The translations under genes and the position numbers were made by a program. 8,910 nucleotides of DNA from DASZFV01 sp035546175 (GTDB lineage Bacteria; Myxococcota_A; Polyangia; Fen-1088), in assembly GCA_035546175.1 (NCBI GenBank), contig DASZWW010000319.1, positions 1-8,910 on the forward strand. The letters are read 5' to 3'. The notes beneath the pieces are model-generated. The model did not search any database and was not told where the DNA came from. It saw nothing but the letters and a program-made list of their open reading frames with translations. Shown one piece after another: positions 1 through 5,139 of this stretch (positions within the stretch are counted from its first letter, which is position 1; every line of letters begins with the position of its first letter).

Positions 1-129
1 GCTCGCGCCCGCGTGGCCCGCGCCGGCGGCGCCGTCCGTGCCCAGCCCGTCGCCGCTCGAGCAGCCGAGCGCGCCCGCGACGACGACCGAGCAGCAAAGG
101 GCGAATCGAGCCAGGCCTCTCCCGCGCAT
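1..129 (-). CDS. Putative lipoprotein, N-terminal part only (cut by left edge)
   Basis: Only the first 43 codons are in the window; the rest lies beyond position 1. From the ATG at 129-127 the protein starts with basic residues (MRGRGLARF), then a hydrophobic stretch (ALCCSVVVAGAL), then a lipobox ending in Gly-Cys (LGCSS, Cys at residue 23). This is a type II lipoprotein signal peptide. It is followed by a Gly/Asp/Ala-rich low-complexity linker, as in the other lipoproteins here. A GAGG Shine-Dalgarno-like sequence lies 6 nt before the ATG, which supports this start. A TATAGT box on the minus strand at 146-141 could be its -10. The gene follows the small lipoprotein gene ending at 182 with a 52-nt gap, so it may belong to the same transcript or have its own promoter. 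The function cannot be told from the signal peptide. Confidence 0.65.
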   Translation of the reverse strand, partial: MRGRGLARFALCCSVVVAGALGCSSGDGLGTDGAAGAGHAGAS

Positions 130-140
130 GACCAGCCTCG

Positions 141-146
141 ACTATA
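141..146 (-). promoter_or_regulatory. Candidate -10 box (TATAGT) for the left-edge lipoprotein
   Basis: The minus strand reads TATAGT, five of six matches to the sigma-70 -10 consensus, 11 nt before the ATG at 129. It sits in the only gene-free stretch between the two lipoprotein genes (130-181). The best -35 candidate, a GTGACG-like hexamer near 166-171, has a poor 19-nt spacing. A start point there would give a very short leader and could leave out the GAGG ribosome site, so this is weak. Confidence 0.22.
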
Positions 147-181
147 CGACAGGGGACCGGGGCGGCGTCACCCGCGAAGCG

Positions 182-766
182 TCACTGGCGAACGAGCGTG
201 GCGCCGCCGGAGAGCGTGCAGATCTCTCCGTTCACGACGACCTGCCCGCCGATCTGCTCGCGCAGCGTGCCGTCCGCCTGCATCGTGAGCGTCCAGGCTG
301 GAATCGTCGGGATGGCCCAGGCGGCGCACGCCTGGTCCGGCTCCTCCGTCGCGACGCCGCAGGCGAGGTCGAAGGTGAACGGACACCCGTCCTCGATCAC
401 CGTCAGCAAGCGGCCCGAGGCCGACGGCGTGATGTCGAGGAAGCCCTCCGTGGCCACGACGGCGAGGCTGCCGCCGCACAGGTCGCCCTGCGAGCCCGAG
501 ACGTACTGCCACGTGCCCGCCCACGCGGCCGCGCCGCCGTCCGCCGGGCCGCCGTCCGGCGGGCCGCCGTCCGCCCCGCCGTCGTCGCCGGAGGCGCCGC
601 CGTCGCCGGGCCCGCACGACGTCGCGCCGCCCTCGACGTCAGCGTCGGGCGTCGGCGGAATGAACACCGAGCCGTCGCCGAGATATCCCGTGGGAGGCGG
701 CGTCGCCGACGAGCAGGCGCCCGCGCCCAGCGCGAGGACGGCCAGCAGGGACCGCCGCGCGCTCAC
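182..766 (-). CDS. Lipoprotein of unknown function, coupled to the sugar dehydrogenase-like gene
   Basis: The protein has 194 residues. I place the start at the GTG at 766-764. It overlaps the TGA of the upstream gene (765-763) as GTGA, the usual layout for translational coupling, and there is no clear ribosome site of its own. The N-terminus is a lipoprotein signal: MSARRS, a hydrophobic run LLAVLALGAGA, then Cys18. A Pro/Asp/Gly linker follows (about residues 21-75) with imperfect PPDGG/PADGG repeats. The C-terminal ~115 residues form a compact domain that opens WAGTWQYVSG, contains five or six cysteines and alternates short hydrophobic strands, suggesting a small disulfide-stabilised beta-rich outer-membrane-anchored or periplasmic domain. 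I do not recognise the family. Coupling to the dehydrogenase-like lipoprotein suggests a shared process, but this is inference. A longer open frame upstream of 766 runs inside the dehydrogenase gene and is not needed. Confidence 0.8.
   Translation of the reverse strand: MSARRSLLAVLALGAGACSSATPPPTGYLGDGSVFIPPTPDADVEGGATSCGPGDGGASGDDGGADGGPPDGGPADGGAAAWAGTWQYVSGSQGDLCGGSLAVVATEGFLDITPSASGRLLTVIEDGCPFTFDLACGVATEEPDQACAAWAIPTIPAWTLTMQADGTLREQIGGQVVVNGEICTLSGGATLVRQ
533..577 (-). repeat. Three tandem 15-bp units in the lipoprotein linker
   Basis: Units at 533-547, 548-562 and 563-577 share the core GCCGCCGTCCG and differ only near the 3' end. They encode the PADGG/PPDGG/ADGG linker of the 182-766 lipoprotein. 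The period is a multiple of three, so copy-number change would alter linker length without breaking the frame. Confidence 0.7.
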
Positions 767-2019
767 TGAGCCGGGGCGGCGAGCGTCGTCGGCGCCATCC
801 AGAAGACGTTGCCGCTCGTGTCGTCGGCGATGAACATGCGCCCGTCGGACGAGAACGCGACGTCGCTCGGGCGATCGAGGACCGAGCCGCCGAAGCCCCA
901 CCCGGTCTGGAACGGCGTCCAGCTCTGGGTCGGCATGTGCGTCGTCGGATCGGTGGGCGCGTAGACGATGTTCGCGCCCTGCCACTGCGGGGTCGAGTAC
1001 GCGCTGCCGTGCAGCGCGACGAACACGCCGCCCGTGAACGGCGCGGGCCACAGGCCGGGCTCCCAGTCGAAGCCGAAGGGCGTGTTCGACAGCGGGAACG
1101 ACGCGTCCTCCTTGGTGACGTCGGTGCACGCCATCGTCGAGCTCGCCGACGGCCGCGCGGTCGACTGGCAGCACGGGAAGCCGTAGTTGGTGCTCGGGTG
1201 CAGGTTGAGCATCTTCTCGACGGCCCCCGACTCGAGATCCTCGCCGAGCTCCATCGCCGCGCACACCTCGTCGGTGCGGTGGCAGCGCAGGTACATCGGG
1301 TTGCGGAAGCCCGTGGCCACCATCGTGAGCGTGCCGTCGGCGTTGATGGTGCCGATGTCACCCGGCGGCGTCGCGGAGCCGCAGGTCGCGTAGCCGCCGC
1401 GAGAGGTGTAGAGCGTCCCGCCGGGGGAGCGGGCGAGGCCGTGCGTCCACCGGCCGCCGTTACCGTACGTCGCCGGCAGGCCGAGGTCCTCGGGGAAGCC
1501 CGTGGCCACGCGCTGGCCGTCGGCGTACGCGATGCGCCACACCGAGGCCTTCGTCGTGAAGTAGAGGTAGCCGCCGCCCAGCGCGAGGCCGTGCACCTCC
1601 GTGGGCTTCGTGCCGGCGGCGAGCGCCGACAGGAAGACGTGCGCCTCGGCCACGCCGTCGTGGTCGTCGTCCGAGAGCAGCATGATCGCCGCCGCGCCGC
1701 CGCTCGCGCCGCCGGGCGCAGACTCCGACGGCGAGGCCACGAACAGGTCGCCGTTGGGGGCGAACGTGATCGCGCGGGCCTCCGGGATCTGGGCGTAGCT
1801 CTTGAGGCAGAACCCGGAGGCGGCCTTGGCGCCGGGGACGTCGGTCCCGCGGCCGCACCACATCGGGTCCGTCGCGCTGGCGTCCGACGGCGGAGGCATC
1901 ATCATCATCGGCTGCTGCGACGAGCTCGAGCAACCGGCGCCCCAGAGCCCGAGCGCGGCGAGCGCGCAGGGAGCCAGCGCGGACGAGCGAATTCCTGCGA
2001 GGGCCTTCATCGAGGGCAT
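763..2019 (-). CDS. Lipoprotein PQQ-dependent sugar/sorbosone dehydrogenase-like beta-propeller
   Basis: The protein has 418 residues from the ATG at 2019 (415 from the second ATG at 2010, MKALAGIRSS, which also fits a signal peptide; neither has a clear ribosome site). Residues 1-30 are a lipoprotein signal ending WGAGC, followed by a QQPMMMMPPP linker. The rest matches the six-bladed propeller of the soluble glucose/sorbosone dehydrogenase family (GSDH/YliI-like): blade-type motifs ITFAPNGDLFVAS (84-96) and SDVAFSSDGRMFIADD (385-400); a WTHGLARSPGG segment with His193 where the family's catalytic His lies; GFRNP (237-241), matching the Arg-Asn PQQ-contacting motif; and TNYGFPCC (277-284). 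A DDDHDG segment (117-122) resembles a metal loop. Family members oxidise sugar or alcohol groups in the periplasm using PQQ; substrate and cofactor here are unproven. Its TGA overlaps the GTG of the next lipoprotein gene. Confidence 0.9.
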   Translation of the reverse strand: MPSMKALAGIRSSALAPCALAALGLWGAGCSSSSQQPMMMMPPPSDASATDPMWCGRGTDVPGAKAASGFCLKSYAQIPEARAITFAPNGDLFVASPSESAPGGASGGAAAIMLLSDDDHDGVAEAHVFLSALAAGTKPTEVHGLALGGGYLYFTTKASVWRIAYADGQRVATGFPEDLGLPATYGNGGRWTHGLARSPGGTLYTSRGGYATCGSATPPGDIGTINADGTLTMVATGFRNPMYLRCHRTDEVCAAMELGEDLESGAVEKMLNLHPSTNYGFPCCQSTARPSASSTMACTDVTKEDASFPLSNTPFGFDWEPGLWPAPFTGGVFVALHGSAYSTPQWQGANIVYAPTDPTTHMPTQSWTPFQTGWGFGGSVLDRPSDVAFSSDGRMFIADDTSGNVFWMAPTTLAAPAQ

Positions 2020-2032
2020 ACTAAGCGATGAC

Positions 2033-2057
2033 CGCGGGCGCGGCGAGCGCGCCCGCG
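2033..2057. promoter_or_regulatory. Perfect 9-bp inverted repeat just upstream of the dehydrogenase-like gene
   Basis: CGCGGGCGC (2033-2041) and GCGCCCGCG (2049-2057) are exact reverse complements with a 7-nt spacer. The nearer arm lies 13 nt from the ATG at 2019, where the 5' leader or promoter of the gene would be. It could be a leader hairpin or an operator. In such GC-rich sequence a chance occurrence is possible. There is no T-run, so it is not a typical terminator. Confidence 0.4.
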
Positions 2058-2070
2058 ATTAATTTTGCGT

Positions 2071-2093
2071 GACGGGCGCGCGAGGCGCCCGTC
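2071..2093 (-). terminator. Hairpin after the MYXO-CTERM-like gene, possible terminator
   Basis: GACGGGCGC (2071-2079) and GCGCCCGTC (2085-2093) form a perfect 9-bp stem with a 5-nt loop, 22 nt downstream of the stop codon of the minus-strand gene at 2116. On the minus strand it is followed by ACGCAAAATTAAT rather than a uridine tract. It may stop or stabilise the 3' end of that transcript, but it is not a textbook intrinsic terminator. The AT-rich tract at 2058-2066 is the most AT-rich spot of this gap and may belong to the promoter of the dehydrogenase-like gene. Confidence 0.45.
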
Positions 2094-2115
2094 CGTTCTT
2101 CGGCCGCCGGCGCCT

Positions 2116-2673
2116 TCAGCCGCGGCGACGGCGTCGAACCAGACCGCCCGCCACGAGCGCGAGGCCGAAGAGCGAGGCCAGGCCGCCCGAGGCCGTCGGG
2201 GCCACCGCACAGCCACCGCCGCTGCTGCTCGTCGTGCTCTTGCCGGCCGTACCGGTCGAGCCGGCCGTGCCGTTCGAGCCCGCCGCGCTGCTGCCCGCCG
2301 TGCCGTTCGAGCCGGCCGCGCTGCTGCCCGCCGTGCCGGACGAGCCCGCACCGCCGGTCATGGGGACGGTGAAGGTACAATAGACGCTCATGCACTTGGC
2401 GCCTTGCGCGTGACACTTACACTCGGAGTCGGCGTTCGTGTCGGTCCCCGTGCACCAGCCGTCCATTCCCTGGTTGTTCGGGTCGGCCGGCACGCAGCTC
2501 GGCGGGTTCGTCGCATAAGAGCAGACGCTGCCGCCGCACTGCGGATCGGCGACGCAGTCGTTGTCGTTCTTGCACATCGTCGGATTCGCGACGGCGTGCG
2601 CGGCGCCCGCGCTGCCAGCCACGAGGATTCCCGCGAGCATCACGCCACGGAGCAATTTGGTACCAGCATTCAT
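2116..2673 (-). CDS. Secreted Cys-rich protein with MYXO-CTERM-like C-terminal sorting tail
   Basis: The protein has 185 residues. The ATG at 2673 is chosen because GGAGG lies at 2684-2680, 6 nt upstream; the open frame extends 13 codons further, but without support. Residues 1-27 are a Sec signal peptide with a likely cleavage after AHA. Residues 28-104 hold ten cysteines in short spacings (MCKNDNDC, QCGGSVC, ECKCHAQGAKC, YC), a disulfide-rich module ending CTFTVP. Residues 106-150 are a Gly/Ser/Thr/Ala linker with GSNGTAGSSAA repeats. The end is tripartite: GGGC (152-155), a hydrophobic helix (about 164-179) and RRRRRG. This is the architecture of MYXO-CTERM proteins, which are processed at the cysteine and moved to the surface by myxosortase-type proteases. 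It probably acts on the cell surface; its ligand or activity is unknown. It stands alone, with 55 bp to the gene upstream. Confidence 0.88.
   Translation of the reverse strand: MNAGTKLLRGVMLAGILVAGSAGAAHAVANPTMCKNDNDCVADPQCGGSVCSYATNPPSCVPADPNNQGMDGWCTGTDTNADSECKCHAQGAKCMSVYCTFTVPMTGGAGSSGTAGSSAAGSNGTAGSSAAGSNGTAGSTGTAGKSTTSSSGGGCAVAPTASGGLASLFGLALVAGGLVRRRRRG
2246..2350 (-). repeat. Tandem 33-bp repeat coding the GSNGTAGSSAA linker
   Basis: Two full units (2264-2296 and 2297-2329) are identical except for one base, and are flanked by partial units at 2246-2263 and 2330-2350. They encode the Gly/Ser/Thr/Ala spacer between the Cys-rich domain and the membrane tail of the MYXO-CTERM-like protein. 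The period keeps the frame, so unit number can vary and set the distance from the cell surface. Confidence 0.8.
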
Positions 2674-2679
2674 GGGGTT

Positions 2680-2684
2680 CCTCC
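2680..2684 (-). promoter_or_regulatory. Ribosome binding site fixing the start of the MYXO-CTERM-like gene
   Basis: The minus strand reads TTGGAGG, followed by six bases (AACCCC) and ATG at 2673. This is a strong, well-spaced Shine-Dalgarno sequence, and it rules out the longer 198-residue reading that begins at 2712. Confidence 0.75.
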
Positions 2685-2728
2685 AAGAGAAGTGGGAAAC
2701 GGGCGGGAACATACCCCAGGTCTGACGG

Positions 2729-3637
2729 CTAGGGCCAAATCTCCCAGGCGATCTTGCGGTGCGCGGGCGGGAAGAGCCCAGGGTGCAGCATCTCGGCCAG
2801 GATCTCGGGCGTCTCGAAGAGGCTCGGGCCCGCGCGGTTGAACCACGCGTTGCCGTCGGCGGCGAAGACGCGGCCGGCGCGCGCGGCGCGGAGGTCGCCG
2901 AAGCCGGGGCGCGCGGCGAGCGCGGGCATCTCGGCGAGCGTGCGCGCCAGCGAAAAGCCGCAGGGCGCGACGACGAGCACGTCGGCGTCGGCGGCCAGCA
3001 CGGCGTCCCAGGTCGTCGTCGTCGAGCGCGCCGCCGCCTGGCCGAGGACGCTGCGTCCGCCCGCGAGCGCCACGAGCTCCGGCCCCCAGTTCCCCATCGC
3101 GAAGACGGGGTCGATCCACTCGATGCACGCCACCGTCGGCGGGGGGGCGCCGCGCGCCTTGGTCGCGACCGCCTCGACGCGCGCGCGGAGGTCGCGCACG
3201 AGCGCGCGGCCCGCCTGGCCGGCCCCGAGCACGCCGGCCACGCTCTCGAAGCCCGCGAGCACGGCCTCGAGCGTTCCGCCGTCGAGCGACACGACCCGGC
3301 GCCGCTCGAGCCGGGCCGGGATCCCGCAGGCGATGTCGCCCGGGCTCACCGCGCAGACCTCGCAGTGGGTCTGGGTGAGGATCACGTCGGGCGCGAGCGC
3401 CGTGAGCGCGGCGTCGTCGACCTCGTAGAGCGGGCGCCCCGCCCGCAGGCGCGCGCGCACGTGCTCATCGATCTCGCGGCTCGAGCCGTCGACGGGGAAC
3501 GTCGGGCGCGAGAGCTGCGGCAGCGCCCTCACCCACGCCGGCTCGTCGCACTCGTGCGAGCGGCCCACGAGGCTCTCGCCGAGCCCGAGCGCGCACACGA
3601 GCTCCGTCCCGCTCGCGAGCAGCGACGCGATCCTCAC
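2729..3637 (-). CDS. Cytoplasmic BtuF-type (cobalamin-binding-like) periplasmic-binding-fold protein
   Basis: The protein has 302 residues from the GTG at 3637. This start directly precedes the conserved opening RIASLLASGTELVCALGLGE (residues 2-21); the frame stays open upstream only through repeat DNA. It belongs to the COG0614/BtuF group of class III substrate-binding folds: SHECDEP (28-33), APDVILTQTHCEVCAVSP (82-99), CIEWIDPVFAMGNWGPELV (171-189) and ETPEILAEMLHP (275-286). There is no signal peptide or lipobox, as is common in the subgroup annotated 'cobalamin-binding protein', so it probably stays in the cytoplasm or lacks a classical export route. No ABC permease or ATPase gene is in the window. 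It lies 82 bp after the DUF71 gene in the same direction, separated by a palindromic repeat. Together they suggest corrinoid salvage. The ligand is inferred from family and context, not shown. Confidence 0.87.
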   Translation of the reverse strand: MRIASLLASGTELVCALGLGESLVGRSHECDEPAWVRALPQLSRPTFPVDGSSREIDEHVRARLRAGRPLYEVDDAALTALAPDVILTQTHCEVCAVSPGDIACGIPARLERRRVVSLDGGTLEAVLAGFESVAGVLGAGQAGRALVRDLRARVEAVATKARGAPPPTVACIEWIDPVFAMGNWGPELVALAGGRSVLGQAAARSTTTTWDAVLAADADVLVVAPCGFSLARTLAEMPALAARPGFGDLRAARAGRVFAADGNAWFNRAGPSLFETPEILAEMLHPGLFPPAHRKIAWEIWP

Positions 3638-3656
3638 GCCTCGGGATCCCCGCCCG

Positions 3657-3721
3657 TCAGGATCCCCGAGCGCAGCGTGGCTTCGCCACGCGGAGCGAGC
3701 GCGGGGGGCGCGGGGACCCTC
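3657..3721. repeat. REP-like palindromic element, copy 1
   Basis: This 65-bp unit repeats at 3727-3792 with only one inserted C and one substitution between copies (period 70). Its centre is a perfect 7-bp hairpin, GCGTGGC-TTC-GCCACGC (3674-3690). The outer ends (GGATCCCCG and CGGGGACCCT) are nearly complementary, so the whole unit can fold. It sits in the gap between the DUF71 and BtuF-like genes. Its size, palindromy and copy similarity are those of a REP/MITE-type intergenic element. Confidence 0.8.
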
Positions 3722-4460
3722 ACGATTCAGGATCCCCCGAGCGCAGCGTGGCTTCGCCACGCGGAGCGAGCGCGGGGGGCACGGGGACCCTCCCAGGGTC
3801 CCCGAGTAGATCGGCAAAGACGAAGCCGTCGCGCTCGACCACCTCGCCGACGCGAACGGCGACGGGCCGCTCGAACATCGGGCCCGCGTACGCGAACGTG
3901 TGGAACTCGCCGCGCTCGCCGCAAGGGTCCACCGAGGGCGGCAGCTCGGCGAGGAGCGCGGCGTCGAGCTCGCGGCCCGCGAAGGAGGGCGCGAGCTGGC
4001 GCGGGTCCACGCAGGTGAGCCGCGCCCGCAGGCCGCCGGCCAGCATGCGCCGCGCCAGCGCGTCCGTCGGCTCGCCCCAGAGCGGGAAGAGCGGCCGCAG
4101 CCCCGTCGCCGCCATGCGCTCCTCGCGGTAGCGGCGGATGTCCTCGAGGAACAGATCGCCGAAGGCGACGGCCGTGATCCCCTCGGCCCGCGCCGCCGCG
4201 AGCGCCGCGCCCATGGCGGCCTCGTACGCCTCGTTGCTGCACGGCCACGGCAGCGGGACCTCGATGAGCGGCAGCCCGGCGGCGGCGGCCTGCGCCCGCA
4301 GGAGCTCGCCGCGCACCGCGTGCATCGCCACCCGGTCGAAGGCCTGGTTGAGCGTCGTCAGCAGGCCCACGACCTCGACGTCGCCGCGCGCGCGCAGCAC
4401 GTGCAGGGCCCAGGCGCTGTCCTTGCCGCTGCTCCAGGCGAGCAGCGCGCGCGGCTTCAC
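3720..4460 (-). CDS. DUF71/COG2102 ATP pyrophosphatase (Dph6-related), predicted B12 salvage type
   Basis: The protein has 246 residues from the GTG at 4460, which overlaps the upstream TGA (4459-4457) as GTGA. A GTG at 4484 is an alternative, but the family normally begins right at the K-x-x-A-L-x-x-W-S-S-G-K-D-S strand. The ATP-binding PP-loop SGKDS is at 11-15. Further family motifs are GDLFLEDIRRYRE (101-113), PLWGEPTDALA (126-136), VDPRQLAPSFAGRELD (151-166) and DPCGERGEFHTF (178-189). Family members adenylate a carboxylate and amidate it: the eukaryotic and archaeal branch makes diphthamide, while a bacterial branch was predicted from comparative genomics to act in B12 salvage. The GEFHT form of the C-terminal motif and the adjacent BtuF-like gene fit the latter. 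The domain ends near FVFADLLG (213-220); residues 221-246 are encoded by a hairpin and a palindromic repeat, so this tail is probably non-functional extension. Confidence 0.88.
   Translation of the reverse strand: MKPRALLAWSSGKDSAWALHVLRARGDVEVVGLLTTLNQAFDRVAMHAVRGELLRAQAAAAGLPLIEVPLPWPCSNEAYEAAMGAALAAARAEGITAVAFGDLFLEDIRRYREERMAATGLRPLFPLWGEPTDALARRMLAGGLRARLTCVDPRQLAPSFAGRELDAALLAELPPSVDPCGERGEFHTFAYAGPMFERPVAVRVGEVVERDGFVFADLLGDPGRVPVPPALAPRGEATLRSGDPES
3727..3792. repeat. REP-like palindromic element, copy 2, inside the DUF71 3' end
   Basis: This is the second copy of the element at 3657-3721, with the same central hairpin GCGTGGC-TTC-GCCACGC at 3745-3761. It lies within the reading frame of the DUF71 gene and supplies most of its last ~26 codons. 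The near-identity of the two copies suggests recent duplication or active homogenisation. Confidence 0.8.
3782..3804. repeat. 10-bp perfect inverted repeat at the junction of DUF71 domain and repeat tail
   Basis: CGGGGACCCT (3782-3791) and AGGGTCCCCG (3795-3804) pair exactly around a CCC loop. The left arm is the end of palindromic copy 2 and the right arm lies in the DUF71 coding sequence, at about residues 219-226. It may be the remnant of a further copy's outer end, or the boundary created on insertion. It is very stable in mRNA and would lie near the 3' end of the functional coding region. Confidence 0.6.
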
Positions 4461-4834
4461 TCGTCCGCCTCGCCCCGGAGCCACCTCATCGCCTCCTCGG
4501 GCTGGCGGAAGACCCGGATCTCGGCGGGGTTGCCCTCGTTGAAGACCTCGTACATGCGGAGCAGACCATAGATCAGATTCGACGACGCGAGCACGGCCGC
4601 CCGCCCCGGCACCTGCAGCTCCGGGCGCTGCCGGGCGTCCGCGGCGGTCTTCCGGAGGTCCATGATCGAGAAGAGGCTCTTGACGTTGCGGCAGTCGATG
4701 AGACCGGGCATGCCCGGTCGAAAGCGGAGATCGACCATGAGCCCGTCGAGGTACGTCTTGACGTCCTCGTAGCTGGTGGGACCGTCGATCGTCGTGAAGA
4801 GGAAGTCCCCTTCGAAGTGATACGTGATGGCCAC
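4457..4834 (-). CDS. SpoIIAA/STAS-like domain protein
   Basis: The protein has 125 residues. The GTG at 4834-4832 is chosen because GGAGG lies at 4847-4843, 8 nt upstream. The pattern of a short beta-strand opening (ITYHFEGDFLFTTIDG), an amphipathic helix (SYEDVKTYLDGLMVDL), a strand with LIDCRNV near residue 46, a second helix, and a C-terminal EVFNEG-x-EIRVFR-x-EEAMRWL is that of the small SpoIIAA-like/STAS-fold proteins (PF11964-type). These are cytoplasmic single-domain proteins of poorly known role; some STAS proteins are phosphorylatable anti-anti-sigma factors, but no classical phospho-Ser site is clear here. Its TGA overlaps the GTG of the DUF71 gene, so it is the first gene of a short operon running into the DUF71 and perhaps BtuF-like genes. 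A link to B12 metabolism is not known for this family, so co-transcription may be incidental. Confidence 0.8.
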   Translation of the reverse strand: MAITYHFEGDFLFTTIDGPTSYEDVKTYLDGLMVDLRFRPGMPGLIDCRNVKSLFSIMDLRKTAADARQRPELQVPGRAAVLASSNLIYGLLRMYEVFNEGNPAEIRVFRQPEEAMRWLRGEADE

Positions 4835-4842
4835 CGGCTCGA

Positions 4843-4847
4843 CCTCC
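4843..4847 (-). promoter_or_regulatory. Ribosome binding site for the STAS-like gene
   Basis: GGAGG on the minus strand, 8 nt before the GTG at 4834. A second GGAGG lies a few bases further upstream. This site decides in favour of the GTG start. Confidence 0.6.
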
Positions 4848-5128
4848 GCCCTCCGAACAGTCCCTCGGCCCCAGGGGCTCGGAATTTAGCCCACCCGGGA
4901 CTATCCTGACGCGTCTCCGGCAGACCCTTCGGTGGCTCGACGACCCTAGGGAGCCGAGGGCGCCCGCCTGGAGAAAGTGGGCGATTACGGGCGCGTAGAC
5001 CCCACGGTGCAGAGGCGTTGCATTGACGGTGCGCGTAATGCCTCAAAAAGCGAGCCATTTCCTATCAGGTAGCATCACATCTCCTGTACACTCCCTTTCA
5101 GTTCCAGGGACCGTAGGGACCGCTCCAA

Positions 5129-5135
5129 GAGGAGG
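5129..5135 (+). promoter_or_regulatory. Ribosome binding site for the DUF1592-type lipoprotein
   Basis: GAGGAGG followed by CACC and ATG at 5140. The spacing is short but the match is strong. It fixes the start at 5140 rather than at earlier in-frame codons around 5023, and this start opens directly into the signal peptide. Confidence 0.75.
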
Positions 5136-5139
5136 CACC

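Larger units (their letters stand above)
4835..5139. promoter_or_regulatory. Divergent intergenic region between STAS-like and DUF1592-type lipoprotein genes
   Basis: This 305-bp stretch has no credible gene and separates two divergent genes, so it should hold a promoter for each. It is less GC-rich than the genes, especially 5020-5100. Leftward, TAAATT (minus strand, 4888-4883) is a possible -10, but no good -35 is seen. Rightward, TTGACG (5023-5028) resembles a -35, but no well-spaced -10 follows; TAGCAT at 5070-5075 is too far away. A small inverted repeat, GCATT (5020-5024) with AATGC (5037-5041), and a direct repeat AGGGACCG around 5106-5122 are the only other structures. No promoter can be assigned with confidence. 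Confidence 0.45.

Noticed and set aside
766..1264. Longer N-terminus for the 182-766 lipoprotein
   Set aside because: The upstream extension overlaps the dehydrogenase-like coding region in another frame and would bury the signal peptide; the GTG at 766 gives a proper lipoprotein start.
937..2031. Long open frame on the plus strand antisense to the dehydrogenase-like gene
   Set aside because: The translation is Arg/Ala/Gly-rich shadow sequence, while the minus strand shows a clear propeller family with signal peptide.
3657..3792. CRISPR array
   Set aside because: There are only two copies, the unit is twice the usual length, there is practically no spacer, and no cas gene is nearby.
2759..4018. 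Long open frame on the plus strand (over 400 codons)
   Set aside because: It lies antisense to the BtuF-like and DUF71 genes, is Arg/Ala-rich with no recognisable motif, and crosses the palindromic repeats. Long antisense frames are expected in such GC-rich DNA.
5023..5139. Upstream start for the DUF1592-type lipoprotein
   Set aside because: It would place 39 non-conserved residues before the signal peptide; a strong ribosome site precedes the ATG at 5140.
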